From JALYZC01 sp963725645 (GTDB lineage: Bacteria; Actinomycetota; Thermoleophilia; Solirubrobacterales; Solirubrobacteraceae), in the NCBI GenBank assembly GCA_963725645.1, contig CAVRZD010000006.1, positions 1,550,001 through 1,614,000 of the forward strand: 64,000 nt of DNA, given 5' to 3'. Positions 1-7,392 of this stretch are shown piece by piece (positions within the stretch are counted from its first letter, which is position 1; every line of letters begins with the position of its first letter). The translations under genes and the position numbers were made by a program. The notes below the pieces were generated by a model. That model did no database searches, was not told the origin of the DNA, and saw nothing but the letters and a program-made list of their open reading frames with translations.

Positions 1-1
1 T

Positions 2-760
2 GCCCTCGACGCCGCCGCCCGCACCGGGACGAAGCACGTGCTCGTGACCTCCTCCACCACCGCGTACGGCGCCTGGCCAGACAACCCCGAGCCGATCGGC
101 GAGGACTGGATCCTGCGCGGGCAGCCGGACTTCGCCTACGCCCGCCACAAGACCGATGCCGACCGCATCTGCCGGCTCTGGGCTGCCGACCACCCCGATC
201 GCATGATGACGATCGTGCGTCCGTGCATCGTCCTCGGCCCGAACGTCGACAACTACATCGTGCGCGGCTGGTCCAAGGCTCCGTTCCTGCCGCGGTTCCG
301 CGGCGAGCGTGATCAGCACGTCCAGTTCGTCCACGAGGACGACCTGGCCGAGGCGATCAGCGGCCTGCTGGTGGGGCGGCACGCCGGCGCGTTCAACGTC
401 ACCGGCGACGGCGTCATGACCTGGCAGGAGACCGCCGAGGTCGCCGGGATCAAGGTCCGCACGATGCCCTTCGGCTTCTTCTACGGCCTCAACAAGCTGC
501 TCTGGCGCCTGCACGTCCCCGGCACGGAGTCTCCGCCCGGGAACCTGCACTTCATCCGCAATCCGTGGGTGTGCTCCAACGACAAGCTCAAGCAGACCCT
601 GGGCTGGGCGCCGAAGCACGACAGCCGCGAGACGTTCGAGCTGACGCTGCGGGCGCGGGGCGTCCTGGGCGCCGACGGGACGCCTGGAGCGCCGCCCGTC
701 GCGGCCGAGGCGGCCAGCCCGAACGGGCACGGGGCGCAGGACCCCGCGGCGGTCGGCTGA
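2..760 (+). CDS. NAD-dependent epimerase/dehydratase (SDR), C-terminal part
   Basis: The reading frame is open from the window edge, so the N-terminus with its Rossmann glycine motif lies outside. The visible part has the extended-SDR active site: a VTSSTTAYG strand carrying the Ser/Thr, then YARHK, which fits the YxxxK catalytic pair, then the substrate-domain pattern VRPCIVLGP and FVHEDDLAEAI. Members use NAD(P)(H) to epimerise, reduce or dehydrate sugar nucleotides or similar substrates in the cytosol; the substrate cannot be told here. The last 30 residues or so are Ala/Pro/Gly-rich and probably disordered. The gene ends 44 nt before the tRNA gene. Confidence 0.85.
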   Translation, partial: ALDAAARTGTKHVLVTSSTTAYGAWPDNPEPIGEDWILRGQPDFAYARHKTDADRICRLWAADHPDRMMTIVRPCIVLGPNVDNYIVRGWSKAPFLPRFRGERDQHVQFVHEDDLAEAISGLLVGRHAGAFNVTGDGVMTWQETAEVAGIKVRTMPFGFFYGLNKLLWRLHVPGTESPPGNLHFIRNPWVCSNDKLKQTLGWAPKHDSRETFELTLRARGVLGADGTPGAPPVAAEAASPNGHGAQDPAAVG

Positions 761-804
761 ACGGGCCGAAGGGTCCGCCCCGCGTTGGTAGGCTTGCCGC
801 CCCA

Positions 805-877
805 GGGCGATTAGCTCAGCTGGGAGAGCGCCGCCTCGACAAGGCGGAGGTCACTGGTTCGAGCCCAGTATCGCCCA
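805..877 (+). tRNA. tRNA-Val (anticodon GAC)
   Basis: A 73-nt cloverleaf folds without gaps: acceptor stem GGGCGAT/ATCGCCC with discriminator A877, D stem GCTC/GAGC, anticodon stem CCGCC/GGCGG, and T stem ACTGG/CCAGT closing a TTCGAGC loop. The anticodon loop is TCGACAA, giving anticodon GAC (valine). No 3' CCA is encoded. Position 33 is C rather than the near-universal U, which is unusual for an elongator tRNA. A TAGGCT hexamer at 789-794 is a plausible -10 element. Confidence 0.93.
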
Positions 878-994
878 CTCGGACCGACCCGCGAGTGCCA
901 TCGCGCCAGAATCTCGCGTCCAAATCGCGTGAATAGTTCCCGGGAGGTTCGGGTAATGCGGCGTTTGGCCCTGTGTCGGGCAGAGGTGGGAAAG

Positions 995-1018
995 ACTGGG
1001 GTTGCCACCCCAGTGGCA
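995..1018 (+). promoter_or_regulatory. two overlapping, mutually exclusive hairpins
   Basis: ACTGGGG (995-1001) pairs with CCCCAGT (1008-1014). TGCCAC (1003-1008) pairs with GTGGCA (1013-1018). The arms overlap, so only one stem can form at a time. No T-run follows. This lies in the gene-free stretch 878-1227 between the tRNA and the first LPFTG gene. That stretch also holds TAGGAT at 1036-1041 and TAGGCTAAGAT near 1093-1103 as possible -10 elements. Its function is not known. Confidence 0.4.
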
Positions 1019-1136
1019 GACGGCGGAGCTCCAGCTAGGATTCCGACGGTAATCAGTCGAACCTGCGTTCGCCTCGCACCGTTCGTCTGTGTAGGCTAAG
1101 ATGCGACGCTTGCGGAAGCTCGCGCCGGCGGCAAAA

Positions 1137-1187
1137 AACTTGCCGGTTTCCGGGCAAAAAACCGATTTCCCACCATTCCGGCAAGTT
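1137..1187 (+). promoter_or_regulatory. leader inverted repeat with a competing inner stem
   Basis: AACTTGCCGG (1137-1146) and CCGGCAAGTT (1178-1187) form a perfect 10-bp inverted repeat with a 31-nt loop. Inside, CGGTTT (1144-1149) can pair with AAACCG (1159-1164), which would break the outer stem. The motif GGCAAAAAAC occurs twice (1130-1139 and 1153-1162). It ends 40 nt before the LPFTG gene start, so it would lie in the 5' leader, or act as an operator if the promoter is here. No known riboswitch class was recognised. Confidence 0.4.
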
Positions 1188-1227
1188 GAGTCACGAAATG
1201 CCCGCCCAGGGCAGGAAGGCAGGGCCC

Positions 1228-1515
1228 ATGCCTCGTCGTCTTATCGCAGTGCTAGTTGTTTCGGTCCTTGTGCTTGGTGCCGTGGCCGCTCCGTCGTTCG
1301 CGGCTACCACGAGCCAGGAGGGCTACACCACGCCCGCGGGCGTCGTCCAGAGTGACGTCGCGGGCAACGATGCGAACACCACGCGCTCGACCTCCGGGTC
1401 GCAGCTCCCGTTCACGGGTCTCGATGTCGGCCTCATCGCCGGCGCCGGCGCCGTGCTGGTGCTGCTTGGCTTCGGTATGTCGCGCCTGACTCGCACGCGC
1501 GCCCGCACCGAGTAG
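1228..1515 (+). CDS. tiny secreted LPFTG-anchored surface protein (copy 1)
   Basis: A 95-residue protein: signal peptide at residues 1-26 ending in PSFA, a mature ectodomain of only about 35 residues, LPFTG near residue 65, a hydrophobic helix and a basic tail ending RTRARTE. This is the layout of a sortase sorting signal. The ectodomain has EGY, then four residues, GVVQSDVA, a signature shared with the genes at 30419 and 48807. The ATG at 1228 was chosen because GCAGGAAGGCAGGG lies just upstream and the signal peptide then begins MPRRL. It is followed 31 nt later by a gene whose C-terminus resembles the partner of copy 3. Function is unknown; cell-wall attachment is inferred from the motif, and no sortase gene is in the window. 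Confidence 0.8.
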   Translation: MPRRLIAVLVVSVLVLGAVAAPSFAATTSQEGYTTPAGVVQSDVAGNDANTTRSTSGSQLPFTGLDVGLIAGAGAVLVLLGFGMSRLTRTRARTE

Positions 1516-1546
1516 GACGGAACACGGGCGGCGGCCGGTCAGCGTC

Positions 1547-2002
1547 ATGCCCGAAAACGAGGATCGCGCGCCGGCGGCGGGAGCCGGCGACGCGGGCGCG
1601 CTCCGGTCGACGATCCGACTCGTGGACGAACTGGTCGACGCCCTGGTCGGCCAGGTTCGCCGCGCCAAGCGCCAGGGGGAGACCGCGACCGGCCTCCCGC
1701 GCGGAACGAAGAAGGCGCTCAAGGAGCTGGCCGACGACGCGGCGAGCATCGAGGGCAGCAGCGCCGAGCTCCTCGAGGCGCTCGGCGCGGACACGACGGG
1801 CGCGAAGCCGCCGCCACCGCCGGTGACCGACACGTCCGCCGGGGAGGAGGAGGCCGGATCCTCGAGCGACGAGATCGTGCGCTCGCTCGCGATCGATCTG
1901 CGGCTCCAGGGCCATTCTCGCGACGAGGTGCGCGAGCGCCTCGAGGAGACCTTCGGCGCCGATCAGGCGGCCGGGGTGATCGACGAAGTGTTCGACGGCT
2001 GA
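1547..2002 (+). CDS. hypothetical protein with C-terminal EVF helical motif (partner of LPFTG copy 1)
   Basis: A 151-residue soluble, charged protein of no recognised family. Residues 20-70 form an amphipathic helical segment (RLVDELVDALVGQVRRAKRQ). A low-complexity Pro/Glu linker follows, then a C-terminal motif of about 40 residues in which RSLAIDLRLQGHSRDEV leads to VIDEVF. A similar tail, ARVAALQLVAAGLDREAV leading to VVTEVF, ends the 131-residue protein at 49173, and both genes directly follow an LPFTG gene. The 31-nt gap and shared direction suggest cotranscription with the gene at 1228. No membrane or signal sequence is visible. Function unknown. Confidence 0.7.
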   Translation: MPENEDRAPAAGAGDAGALRSTIRLVDELVDALVGQVRRAKRQGETATGLPRGTKKALKELADDAASIEGSSAELLEALGADTTGAKPPPPPVTDTSAGEEEAGSSSDEIVRSLAIDLRLQGHSRDEVRERLEETFGADQAAGVIDEVFDG

Positions 2003-2062
2003 CAACGCGGGCCCGGCTTCCCGCGATCCGCGTTCCGTCCGCCCACGCGGTATAACAACGCC

Positions 2063-2079
2063 CGTACACGGTTTGTACG
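2063..2079. promoter_or_regulatory. 17-bp palindrome, possible operator
   Basis: CGTACA (2063-2068) and TGTACG (2074-2079) are perfect inverted half-sites with a 5-bp spacer. The palindrome sits 7 bp downstream of a TATAAC hexamer (2051-2056), where a bound repressor would overlap the transcription start of the small ORF at 2104. The regulator is unknown. Confidence 0.4.
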
Positions 2080-2103
2080 CGCCAGCGCACACGTGCGAAC
2101 GGG

Positions 2104-2205
2104 ATGATCGCCGCAGTCACCATCACCATCCACGCAATCGAGCTCGTGATCGTTTGCGTGCTCGTCCTGCTGTGGCTGCTCGTCGTGACCTGGCGGCGGA
2201 TCTAG
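2104..2205 (+). CDS. 33-residue single-span membrane peptide
   Basis: ATG at 2104 opens a 34-codon frame ending in TAG at 2203-2205. The product is almost wholly hydrophobic from residue 11 (AIELVIVCVLVLLWLLVV) and ends in TWRRI, a positive cap typical of a one-span membrane microprotein. A TATAAC hexamer and a palindrome lie upstream. There is no clear ribosome site beyond GGG, and no homology is claimed, so this is a candidate only. It ends 4 nt before the stop of the convergent aminotransferase gene. Confidence 0.45.
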   Translation: MIAAVTITIHAIELVIVCVLVLLWLLVVTWRRI

Positions 2206-2208
2206 CCG

Positions 2209-3303
2209 CTACGACGTCGCCGCCGTCCCGTCGAGCTCGTCGAGCAGACGCTCGAGGTCGTGCTCGTCGTTCCACGCGCCGACGGACGCGCGCAGCAGCG
2301 GCCTGCCCGGGAGGTCGCGCACGATCACGCCGCGCTCGGCCAGGCGGTCGCGCTCGCCGACGGGGTCGGCGCTCGAGAACGCGACGAGCGTCGTGTCGCC
2401 GCGCGGCGCCACGGTGCGGCCGCGCTCGTCCAGCTCGTCCGCGAGCTGGGCGGCCAGCGCGCGGGCGCGCTCGTGGACGGCGGGCCATCCCGCCTCGGCC
2501 AGGGGGACGAGCGCGGCCCCGGCGAACGCGAGCGCCTCGGCCGAGAGCGTCTGGGTGTCGTAGCGGCGCGCGTCGTCGTGCAGGGGCGCTTCCAGTCCGG
2601 GCCCCGTGTCGGCGAACGAGGCGTAGCCCCGAGTGATCGGGGTCAGTCGCTCGCGGATCGCGGGGGAGGCGTAGAGCATGCCGGTGCCGTCGGGACCGCA
2701 CAGCCACTTCTGGCCGGCCCCCGCGTAGAGGTCGCAGCCGAGCTCGCCGACGTGCACGGGCAGCGCGCCGACTCCCTGTGCGCCGTCGAGCAGCACGGGC
2801 ACGTCGACCTCGGCGAGCGCGACGGGCGCGACCGCGCCCGTCACCCACGAGACGTGCGAGCACGCCACGAGCCGCGTGGCGGGCCCGACGGCGTCGGCGA
2901 CCGCGTCGAGCGGGACCACCCGCACGGTCGCGCCGCCGACGTCCCGCGCCGCCTGCAGCGGACCGAGGAGGCCGGGGTGCTCCTCGTCGCTGGTGACGAT
3001 CTCGTCGCCGCGCCCGAGCCGGAGGCCGGCCACGGCAATCGAGAGCGCCTCGGTCGTGCAGGTGGTCAGCGCGACGTCCGCGGGCTGGCAGCCGAGCCGG
3101 CCGGCGTATGCCGCCCGCAGCTCCGTGGCGAGCTCCGCGCGGCGCCGGAAGTGGGCGATGAAGCGCCCGTCGGAGACCTGGCGCTCGAGCTCCGTGCGCG
3201 CGGCGATGAGCGCGCCTGACGGCACGGGGCCGTCGCTCCCACTGTTCAGGTAGGCCTTGCGGCGCAGGACGGCGAACTCGTCGCGGAGTCGGGCGATGTC
3301 CAC
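2209..3303 (-). CDS. class V aminotransferase / cysteine desulfurase-like PLP enzyme
   Basis: A 364-residue fold-type I PLP enzyme of the class V family. Visible signatures are LNSGSDGPVP near the N-terminus, the cofactor-binding SHVSWVTG, LDGAQGVG with the PLP-ring Asp, and GAGQKWLCGPDGTGML with the Schiff-base lysine in QKW. The length and motifs fit SufS-, EgtE- or isopenicillin-epimerase-like proteins, and the exact substrate cannot be assigned. There is no sulfur-assembly gene nearby. GTG at 3303 is supported by a -10-like TATCCT (plus strand AGGATA at 3311-3316) 7 nt upstream, suggesting a leaderless mRNA. Confidence 0.85.
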   Translation of the reverse strand: MDIARLRDEFAVLRRKAYLNSGSDGPVPSGALIAARTELERQVSDGRFIAHFRRRAELATELRAAYAGRLGCQPADVALTTCTTEALSIAVAGLRLGRGDEIVTSDEEHPGLLGPLQAARDVGGATVRVVPLDAVADAVGPATRLVACSHVSWVTGAVAPVALAEVDVPVLLDGAQGVGALPVHVGELGCDLYAGAGQKWLCGPDGTGMLYASPAIRERLTPITRGYASFADTGPGLEAPLHDDARRYDTQTLSAEALAFAGAALVPLAEAGWPAVHERARALAAQLADELDERGRTVAPRGDTTLVAFSSADPVGERDRLAERGVIVRDLPGRPLLRASVGAWNDEHDLERLLDELDGTAATS

Positions 3304-3325
3304 CCCGCGGAGGATATGCGGGCGG

Positions 3326-3772
3326 CTACCGGCTGCAGACCGGCCACTGGCTCGGCCCTGAGCGGGCGAGCAGGATCCCGGCGCGGCGCGTCTGCTCGGC
3401 CATCGACGCTTTGGCCGGGTCGCCCCGGCCGCCGACGCTTCGGTAGGTCTCTATGGTGAACTGATAAGCGCCGCGGTATAGCCCGCCGCCCCCAATGGAT
3501 CGCGGGTTCCCGTGCGATTCGCACTCCGCGATGCGGCGCAGGATCGGGGGGATGCGAACGGGGACCGCGCGCCGGTGCGCGCGGCGACGGATCACTACGG
3601 CCGCCCGGTGCATCTGCCCGTCGACGCTGCGGTGACCGGCCAGGGGCGCGGCGAGGGGCGCGGGCCGGGCCTGTCCGGCGTCGCCGGGGTCGGCGGCCAG
3701 GGCGATCCCGACCGGCGCCGTGACGGCGGCGGCCGCGATGGCGGCCAGGGACAGCTTGGTCGAAGCCTGCAT
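3326..3772 (-). CDS. secreted resuscitation-promoting-factor-like transglycosylase
   Basis: A 148-residue protein with signal peptide MQASTKLSLAAIAAAAVTAP...ALAAD, a basic Pro/Arg-rich linker, and a C-terminal Rpf / transglycosylase-like domain of about 75 residues: ILRRIAECESHGNP, with the glutamate at the expected catalytic position, then YRGAYQFTIETY and AGILLARSGPSQWPVC. The family cleaves peptidoglycan outside the cell and in actinobacteria promotes regrowth. ATG at 3772 was chosen because it opens the signal peptide and has GGAGGAGG upstream; a longer upstream reading lacks any secretion signal. It is divergent from thrS. Confidence 0.85.
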   Translation of the reverse strand: MQASTKLSLAAIAAAAVTAPVGIALAADPGDAGQARPAPLAAPLAGHRSVDGQMHRAAVVIRRRAHRRAVPVRIPPILRRIAECESHGNPRSIGGGGLYRGAYQFTIETYRSVGGRGDPAKASMAEQTRRAGILLARSGPSQWPVCSR

Positions 3773-3974
3773 GCGAACGACGTCCTCCTCCGGCGGGCGG
3801 CACGAGGACGTGCGCGGGCCGGTGATCGGGTGGTGCCGGCGCGAGGCCGGTGCGAACTCGAGGGCCGGCGGGGCGAAATCGCCAAAAGCCGGTCCAACAG
3901 CGAACGAGTGTTCCCGCAGCGAGCCGATCACTCTGTGACGTCGAGCACACAAGCGGGGCGGCCAGGCGCGCGGC

Positions 3975-3980
3975 TAGCAT
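3975..3980 (+). promoter_or_regulatory. -10 element of thrS (leaderless type)
   Basis: TAGCAT ends 8 nt before the thrS ATG, with no ribosome-binding site between. This is the spacing seen at many genes here and implies transcription starting at or next to the start codon. Confidence 0.6.
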
Positions 3981-3988
3981 GGGCCGGA

Positions 3989-5908
3989 ATGCAGGTCACG
4001 CTCCCAGACGGCAATTCGCTCGAGCTTCCGGACGGCGCCACGGGCGGCGACGCGGCGGCGGCGATCGGCCCCGGGCTGGCGAAGGCCGCCCTCGCGGTCC
4101 GCGTCAACGGCGATCTGCGCGACCTGGCCCGCCCGCTCGACGACGGGGCGCCGATCGAGATCGTCACCGACCGCAGCGACGACGCGCTCACCCTGATCCG
4201 CCACGACGCCGCCCACGTGCTCGCGACCGCGGTGATGGAGCTCTATCCGGGCGTGAAGATCTCGATCGGGCCGCCGATCGAGCAGGGCTTCTACTACGAC
4301 TTCGACTTCCCGGAGGGCGCGCACGTCTCCGAGGCCGACTTCGAGGCGATCGAGGCCAAGATGCGCGACCACGTGAAGGCGGACGAGCCCTTCGTGCGCG
4401 AGGACGTCTCCGCGGGCGACGCGCTCGAGCGCTTCGTCCGCGAGGGCCAGGACTACAAGGTGGAGCTCATCGAGGACCTCGTTCGCGACGAGGGCGTGGA
4501 CACGGTCTCGCTGTACACCAACGGCCCCTTCACCGACCTCTGTCGCGGCCCGCACTCCCCGTCGACGGGTCACGTCGGCGCGTTCAAGCTCCAGTCCGTC
4601 GCCGGCGCCTACTGGCGCGGCCAGGCGGACAACCCGATGCTCACGCGCATCTACGGCACCGCCTTCCCGACGAAGAAGGAGCTCGACGAGCACCTCGAGC
4701 GTCTCGAGCTGGCCCGGGCGCGTGACCACCGCAAGATCGGGCAGGAGCTCGAGCTGTTCACGTTCTCGCCGCTGTCGCCGGGCTCACCGTTCTGGCAACC
4801 CAACGGCGTGGCCGTGTGGAACGCCCTGGCGGCGCTGTGGCGCGAGCAGAACGCCGCCCGCGGCTACCGCGAGGTCAAGACGCCGATCCTCTACGACGTC
4901 GAGCTGTGGAAGCAGTCGGGCCACTGGGACAAGTTCCGGGACAACATGTACTTCACCGAGGTGGAGGACCGGCCCATGGGCCTCAAGCCCATGAACTGCC
5001 CGGCGCACATCCAGCTCTACAAGGGCGAGCGGCGGTCCTACCGCGATCTCCCGATTCGGTTCGCCGAGCAGGGGCTCGTCCACCGCCACGAGCCGAGCGG
5101 GACGCTGCACGGCCTGCTGCGCGTCCGCCACATCACGCAGGACGACGCCCACATCTTCTGCACGCCGGACCAGATCGAGGACGAGGTCCTCGGCTGCCTG
5201 GACTTCGGCTTCTACCTCTACGACCTCTTCGGCTTCGAGCCGCGGCTGGAGTTGTCCACCCGACCCGACAACCGGCTCGGATCCGACGAGCAATGGGACC
5301 AGGCCGAGGGGGCGCTCGCCGGCGCGCTGGAGCGGCGCGGGCTGGCGTACGAGATCGGGGAGGGGGAGGGCACCTTCTACGGTCCGAAGATCGACCTGCA
5401 CATGACCGACTCGATCGGCCGCTCCTGGCAGCTCGGGACTGTCCAGCTGGACTACCTGATGCCCGAGCGCTTCGCTCTTCGATACACGGGCGCGGACGAC
5501 GCCGAGCACCAGCCGGTGATGATCCACCGCGCGCTGTTCGGGTCCTTTGAGCGCTTCATCGGCATCCTCATCGAGCACTACGCCGGCGAGTTCCCGGTGT
5601 GGCTGGCGCCGGTGCAGGCGATCGTGCTGCCGATCGCCGACCGCCACGCGGAGTACGCGGCGTCGGTGGCCGGGCGCCTGCGCGGCGAGGGTGCGCGCGT
5701 CGAGCTCGACGACCGCTCCGAGTCGCTCGGCCGGCGGATCCGCGACGCCGAGGTACGCAAGGTCCCCTACATCCTCGTCGCCGGCGACCGCGAGGTCGAG
5801 TCCGGGCAGGTCGCGCTGCGCGAGCACCGCCGCGGCGACGAGGGCGCGGTCGCGGTCGACGAGTTCGCGCAGCGCCTCGCGCGCGAGACGGCCGAGCGCT
5901 CGGCCTGA
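3989..5908 (+). CDS. thrS: threonyl-tRNA synthetase
   Basis: A 639-residue class II synthetase that charges tRNA-Thr in the cytosol. In order: a TGS domain (residues 1-65, MQVTLPDGNSLELPDG), the editing domain beginning at HDAAHVLATAVMELYPG, the catalytic core with MNCPAH (zinc-ligand Cys337), HRHEPSGTLHGLLRVRHITQDDAH (motif 2 region, written here in part) and a final anticodon-binding domain (VQAIVLPIADRHAEY to IRDAEVRKVPYILVAGDRE). The frame is open further upstream, but ATG 3989 starts the TGS domain and has TAGCAT 8 nt before it. Length is normal for the family. Confidence 0.97.
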   Translation: MQVTLPDGNSLELPDGATGGDAAAAIGPGLAKAALAVRVNGDLRDLARPLDDGAPIEIVTDRSDDALTLIRHDAAHVLATAVMELYPGVKISIGPPIEQGFYYDFDFPEGAHVSEADFEAIEAKMRDHVKADEPFVREDVSAGDALERFVREGQDYKVELIEDLVRDEGVDTVSLYTNGPFTDLCRGPHSPSTGHVGAFKLQSVAGAYWRGQADNPMLTRIYGTAFPTKKELDEHLERLELARARDHRKIGQELELFTFSPLSPGSPFWQPNGVAVWNALAALWREQNAARGYREVKTPILYDVELWKQSGHWDKFRDNMYFTEVEDRPMGLKPMNCPAHIQLYKGERRSYRDLPIRFAEQGLVHRHEPSGTLHGLLRVRHITQDDAHIFCTPDQIEDEVLGCLDFGFYLYDLFGFEPRLELSTRPDNRLGSDEQWDQAEGALAGALERRGLAYEIGEGEGTFYGPKIDLHMTDSIGRSWQLGTVQLDYLMPERFALRYTGADDAEHQPVMIHRALFGSFERFIGILIEHYAGEFPVWLAPVQAIVLPIADRHAEYAASVAGRLRGEGARVELDDRSESLGRRIRDAEVRKVPYILVAGDREVESGQVALREHRRGDEGAVAVDEFAQRLARETAERSA

Positions 5909-6427
5909 CTAGGACCCCGGCCGCAGCTTGCGCAGCAGCGCGCCGCCGATCGTCACCGGGTGGTTGAGCACGGTGGCGAGGCGACCGGTGAGCGTGAGCG
6001 GATCGTGCGCCACGCCGAGCTGCCGCAGGATCGTGTTCTGGTCGAAGTAGACCCGCTCGCACACGAGCCGGTCCTCCTCGAACAGGAACACCGCGACCAT
6101 CCGGCAGCGGAACGAGCGACCGGTCGCAGGCAGGCCGCGGAAGTCGCCGCGGTGTGTGCCGGTCAGCTCGAGCTCCATCAGCACGGCGTCGTCGGCGTGG
6201 TGGAGGGCGAGCACCTCGTTGCGCTGGTCGGGGAAGGCCGCGCGGGTCTCGCGGTAATAGGCGGCGACGTCCTCGGGGCCGTCGATCACCTCGCCGGTGG
6301 GAATCAGCTCGTAGCGCGGGTGGTCGAAGGACGCGAGCGCGACATCGAAGGCGTGCCGGTTCTCCGACTCGGCGTGCTCGCGCACGATCGCCTCGCGGCG
6401 CGTGCGCAGGTCGGCGTTCACGGTCAC
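5909..6427 (-). CDS. SnoaL-like / NTF2-fold protein
   Basis: A 172-residue single-domain protein of the SnoaL/ester-cyclase type: REAIVREHAESENRHAFD at the start, then a cone of strands with YRETRAAFPD, TGTHRGDFRGLPATG and VYFDQNTILRQLGV, as in the polyketide-cyclase-like branch. Substrate and reaction are unknown. GTG at 6427 is preferred over an upstream codon because TAGGGT (plus strand ACCCTA at 6435-6440) ends 7 nt before it. The stop abuts the thrS stop, so the two genes are convergent. Confidence 0.8.
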   Translation of the reverse strand: MTVNADLRTRREAIVREHAESENRHAFDVALASFDHPRYELIPTGEVIDGPEDVAAYYRETRAAFPDQRNEVLALHHADDAVLMELELTGTHRGDFRGLPATGRSFRCRMVAVFLFEEDRLVCERVYFDQNTILRQLGVAHDPLTLTGRLATVLNHPVTIGGALLRKLRPGS

Positions 6428-6583
6428 GTCGCGGACCCTACGTGGTCGTGGTTCCCGGCGCGGCAAAGTCCGGTCGGGGCCCGCGGACGACTACGGGCGC
6501 ATCTGCTGCTTCGGACGGATGCCAGGCGCGCGGCCAGCCGGTTCACTGCGCACATGGTCCACGGCGCTTTGGAAGGAGATGCC

Positions 6584-7231
6584 ATGACAACGGGAACCAG
6601 CACGGATGGCCGATTGGAAGACGTTGAGGAGTCGGTGGGATACGACGCCTCGATCATGGCGAAGCTCGACCAGGTCGAACGGCGGGTCGACGAGCAGGGT
6701 CGCAGCATGAAGCGAACCCAGCAGGGCTTCGCGATCTTCGCCGGCCTCGCGCTCGTCATCGCTCTCGCCAACCTCATTGCGGTCGGGTTCAAGCTCGACG
6801 GCAAGACCACCACGACCGCTTCGTCGAAGAAGCCGTCGGTCGCGACCGCTCCGGTGGTGCCCGCGGCCGCCGCGGCGACTCCGGCGGCGGCCGCTCCGGC
6901 GGCGGCATCGCATACGATCGGCGTGTCGCTGAAGGAGTTCAGCGTCAGCCCGAGCCCGACCGCCGGGGCGGCGGGCAAGGTCACGTTCAACGTGCGCAAC
7001 ACGGGCAACGTGCCGCACGAGATGGTTGTGATCCGCACGCCGAAGGCCGCCGGCAGTCTGCTGAAGGGCGACGTGGCCGACGAGGCCGGAAGCGTCGGCG
7101 AGACCGGCGACGTGGCTCCGGGCGCGGCGAAGACCGTCAGCCTGACACTGAAGAAGGGCCACTACGTCCTTCTGTGCAACCTGCCGGGGCATTACAAGGC
7201 CGGCCAGCGCACGGACTTCACGGTCCAGTAG
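6584..7231 (+). CDS. membrane-anchored cupredoxin-domain protein
   Basis: A 215-residue protein. Residues 1-50 are cytosolic and charged with a coiled-coil flavour (KLDQVERRVDEQ). One membrane helix follows (FAIFAGLALVIALANLIAV), then an Ala/Pro linker and a C-terminal cupredoxin domain of about 100 residues. Copper-site residues can be read as His in NVPHEMVV and Cys and His in LLCNLPGHYKAGQ. The position normally held by the axial Met is Gln. The domain would face outside and could carry electrons or bind copper. ATG 6584 has GGAAGGAG six nt upstream. Confidence 0.82.
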   Translation: MTTGTSTDGRLEDVEESVGYDASIMAKLDQVERRVDEQGRSMKRTQQGFAIFAGLALVIALANLIAVGFKLDGKTTTTASSKKPSVATAPVVPAAAAATPAAAAPAAASHTIGVSLKEFSVSPSPTAGAAGKVTFNVRNTGNVPHEMVVIRTPKAAGSLLKGDVADEAGSVGETGDVAPGAAKTVSLTLKKGHYVLLCNLPGHYKAGQRTDFTVQ

Positions 7232-7255
7232 CGCTCGCCAGTCGACTCGGCCGGC

Positions 7256-7292
7256 ACGCGACCGGGACGGGGGTCAGCCCACCCGGTCGCGT
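7256..7292 (+). terminator. strong hairpin after the cupredoxin gene
   Basis: ACGCGACCGGG (7256-7266) and CCCGGTCGCGT (7282-7292) form a perfect 11-bp stem with a 15-nt loop that can itself pair (GGG/CCC). It lies 24 nt after the upstream stop codon. No T-run follows, so it may be a non-canonical terminator or an mRNA-end stabiliser. Confidence 0.5.
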
Positions 7293-7321
7293 CACGCCGT
7301 GATCGTGCGGGTACCCGCCGC

Positions 7322-7327
7322 TATACT
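7322..7327 (+). promoter_or_regulatory. -10 element of the infC operon
   Basis: TATACT is the best -10 match ahead of infC. The predicted start near 7335 would leave a leader of about 58 nt, so this operon is not leaderless. No clear -35 or known ribosomal-protein leader structure was found. Confidence 0.5.
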
Positions 7328-7392
7328 CGCCGCGTTGACTTCGCCGACGACCTTCCCGCCGCGCCAGGCTTGACGCGCCGCACGCCCTCCTA

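Noticed and set aside
1137..1187. c-di-GMP (GEMM) riboswitch suggested by the GGGCAAA motif.
   Set aside because: The second GEMM helix, its receptor loop and the conserved closing bases are missing.
878..1227. Possible protein-coding frames in the gap after the tRNA, such as one from ATG 1101.
   Set aside because: They overlap the signal-peptide gene in another frame, lack ribosome sites and have an Arg-rich composition typical of shadow frames.
3773..3952. A possible riboswitch upstream of the Rpf-like gene, as seen in Streptomyces rpfA.
   Set aside because: None of the ordered c-di-AMP aptamer elements is present on the minus strand there.
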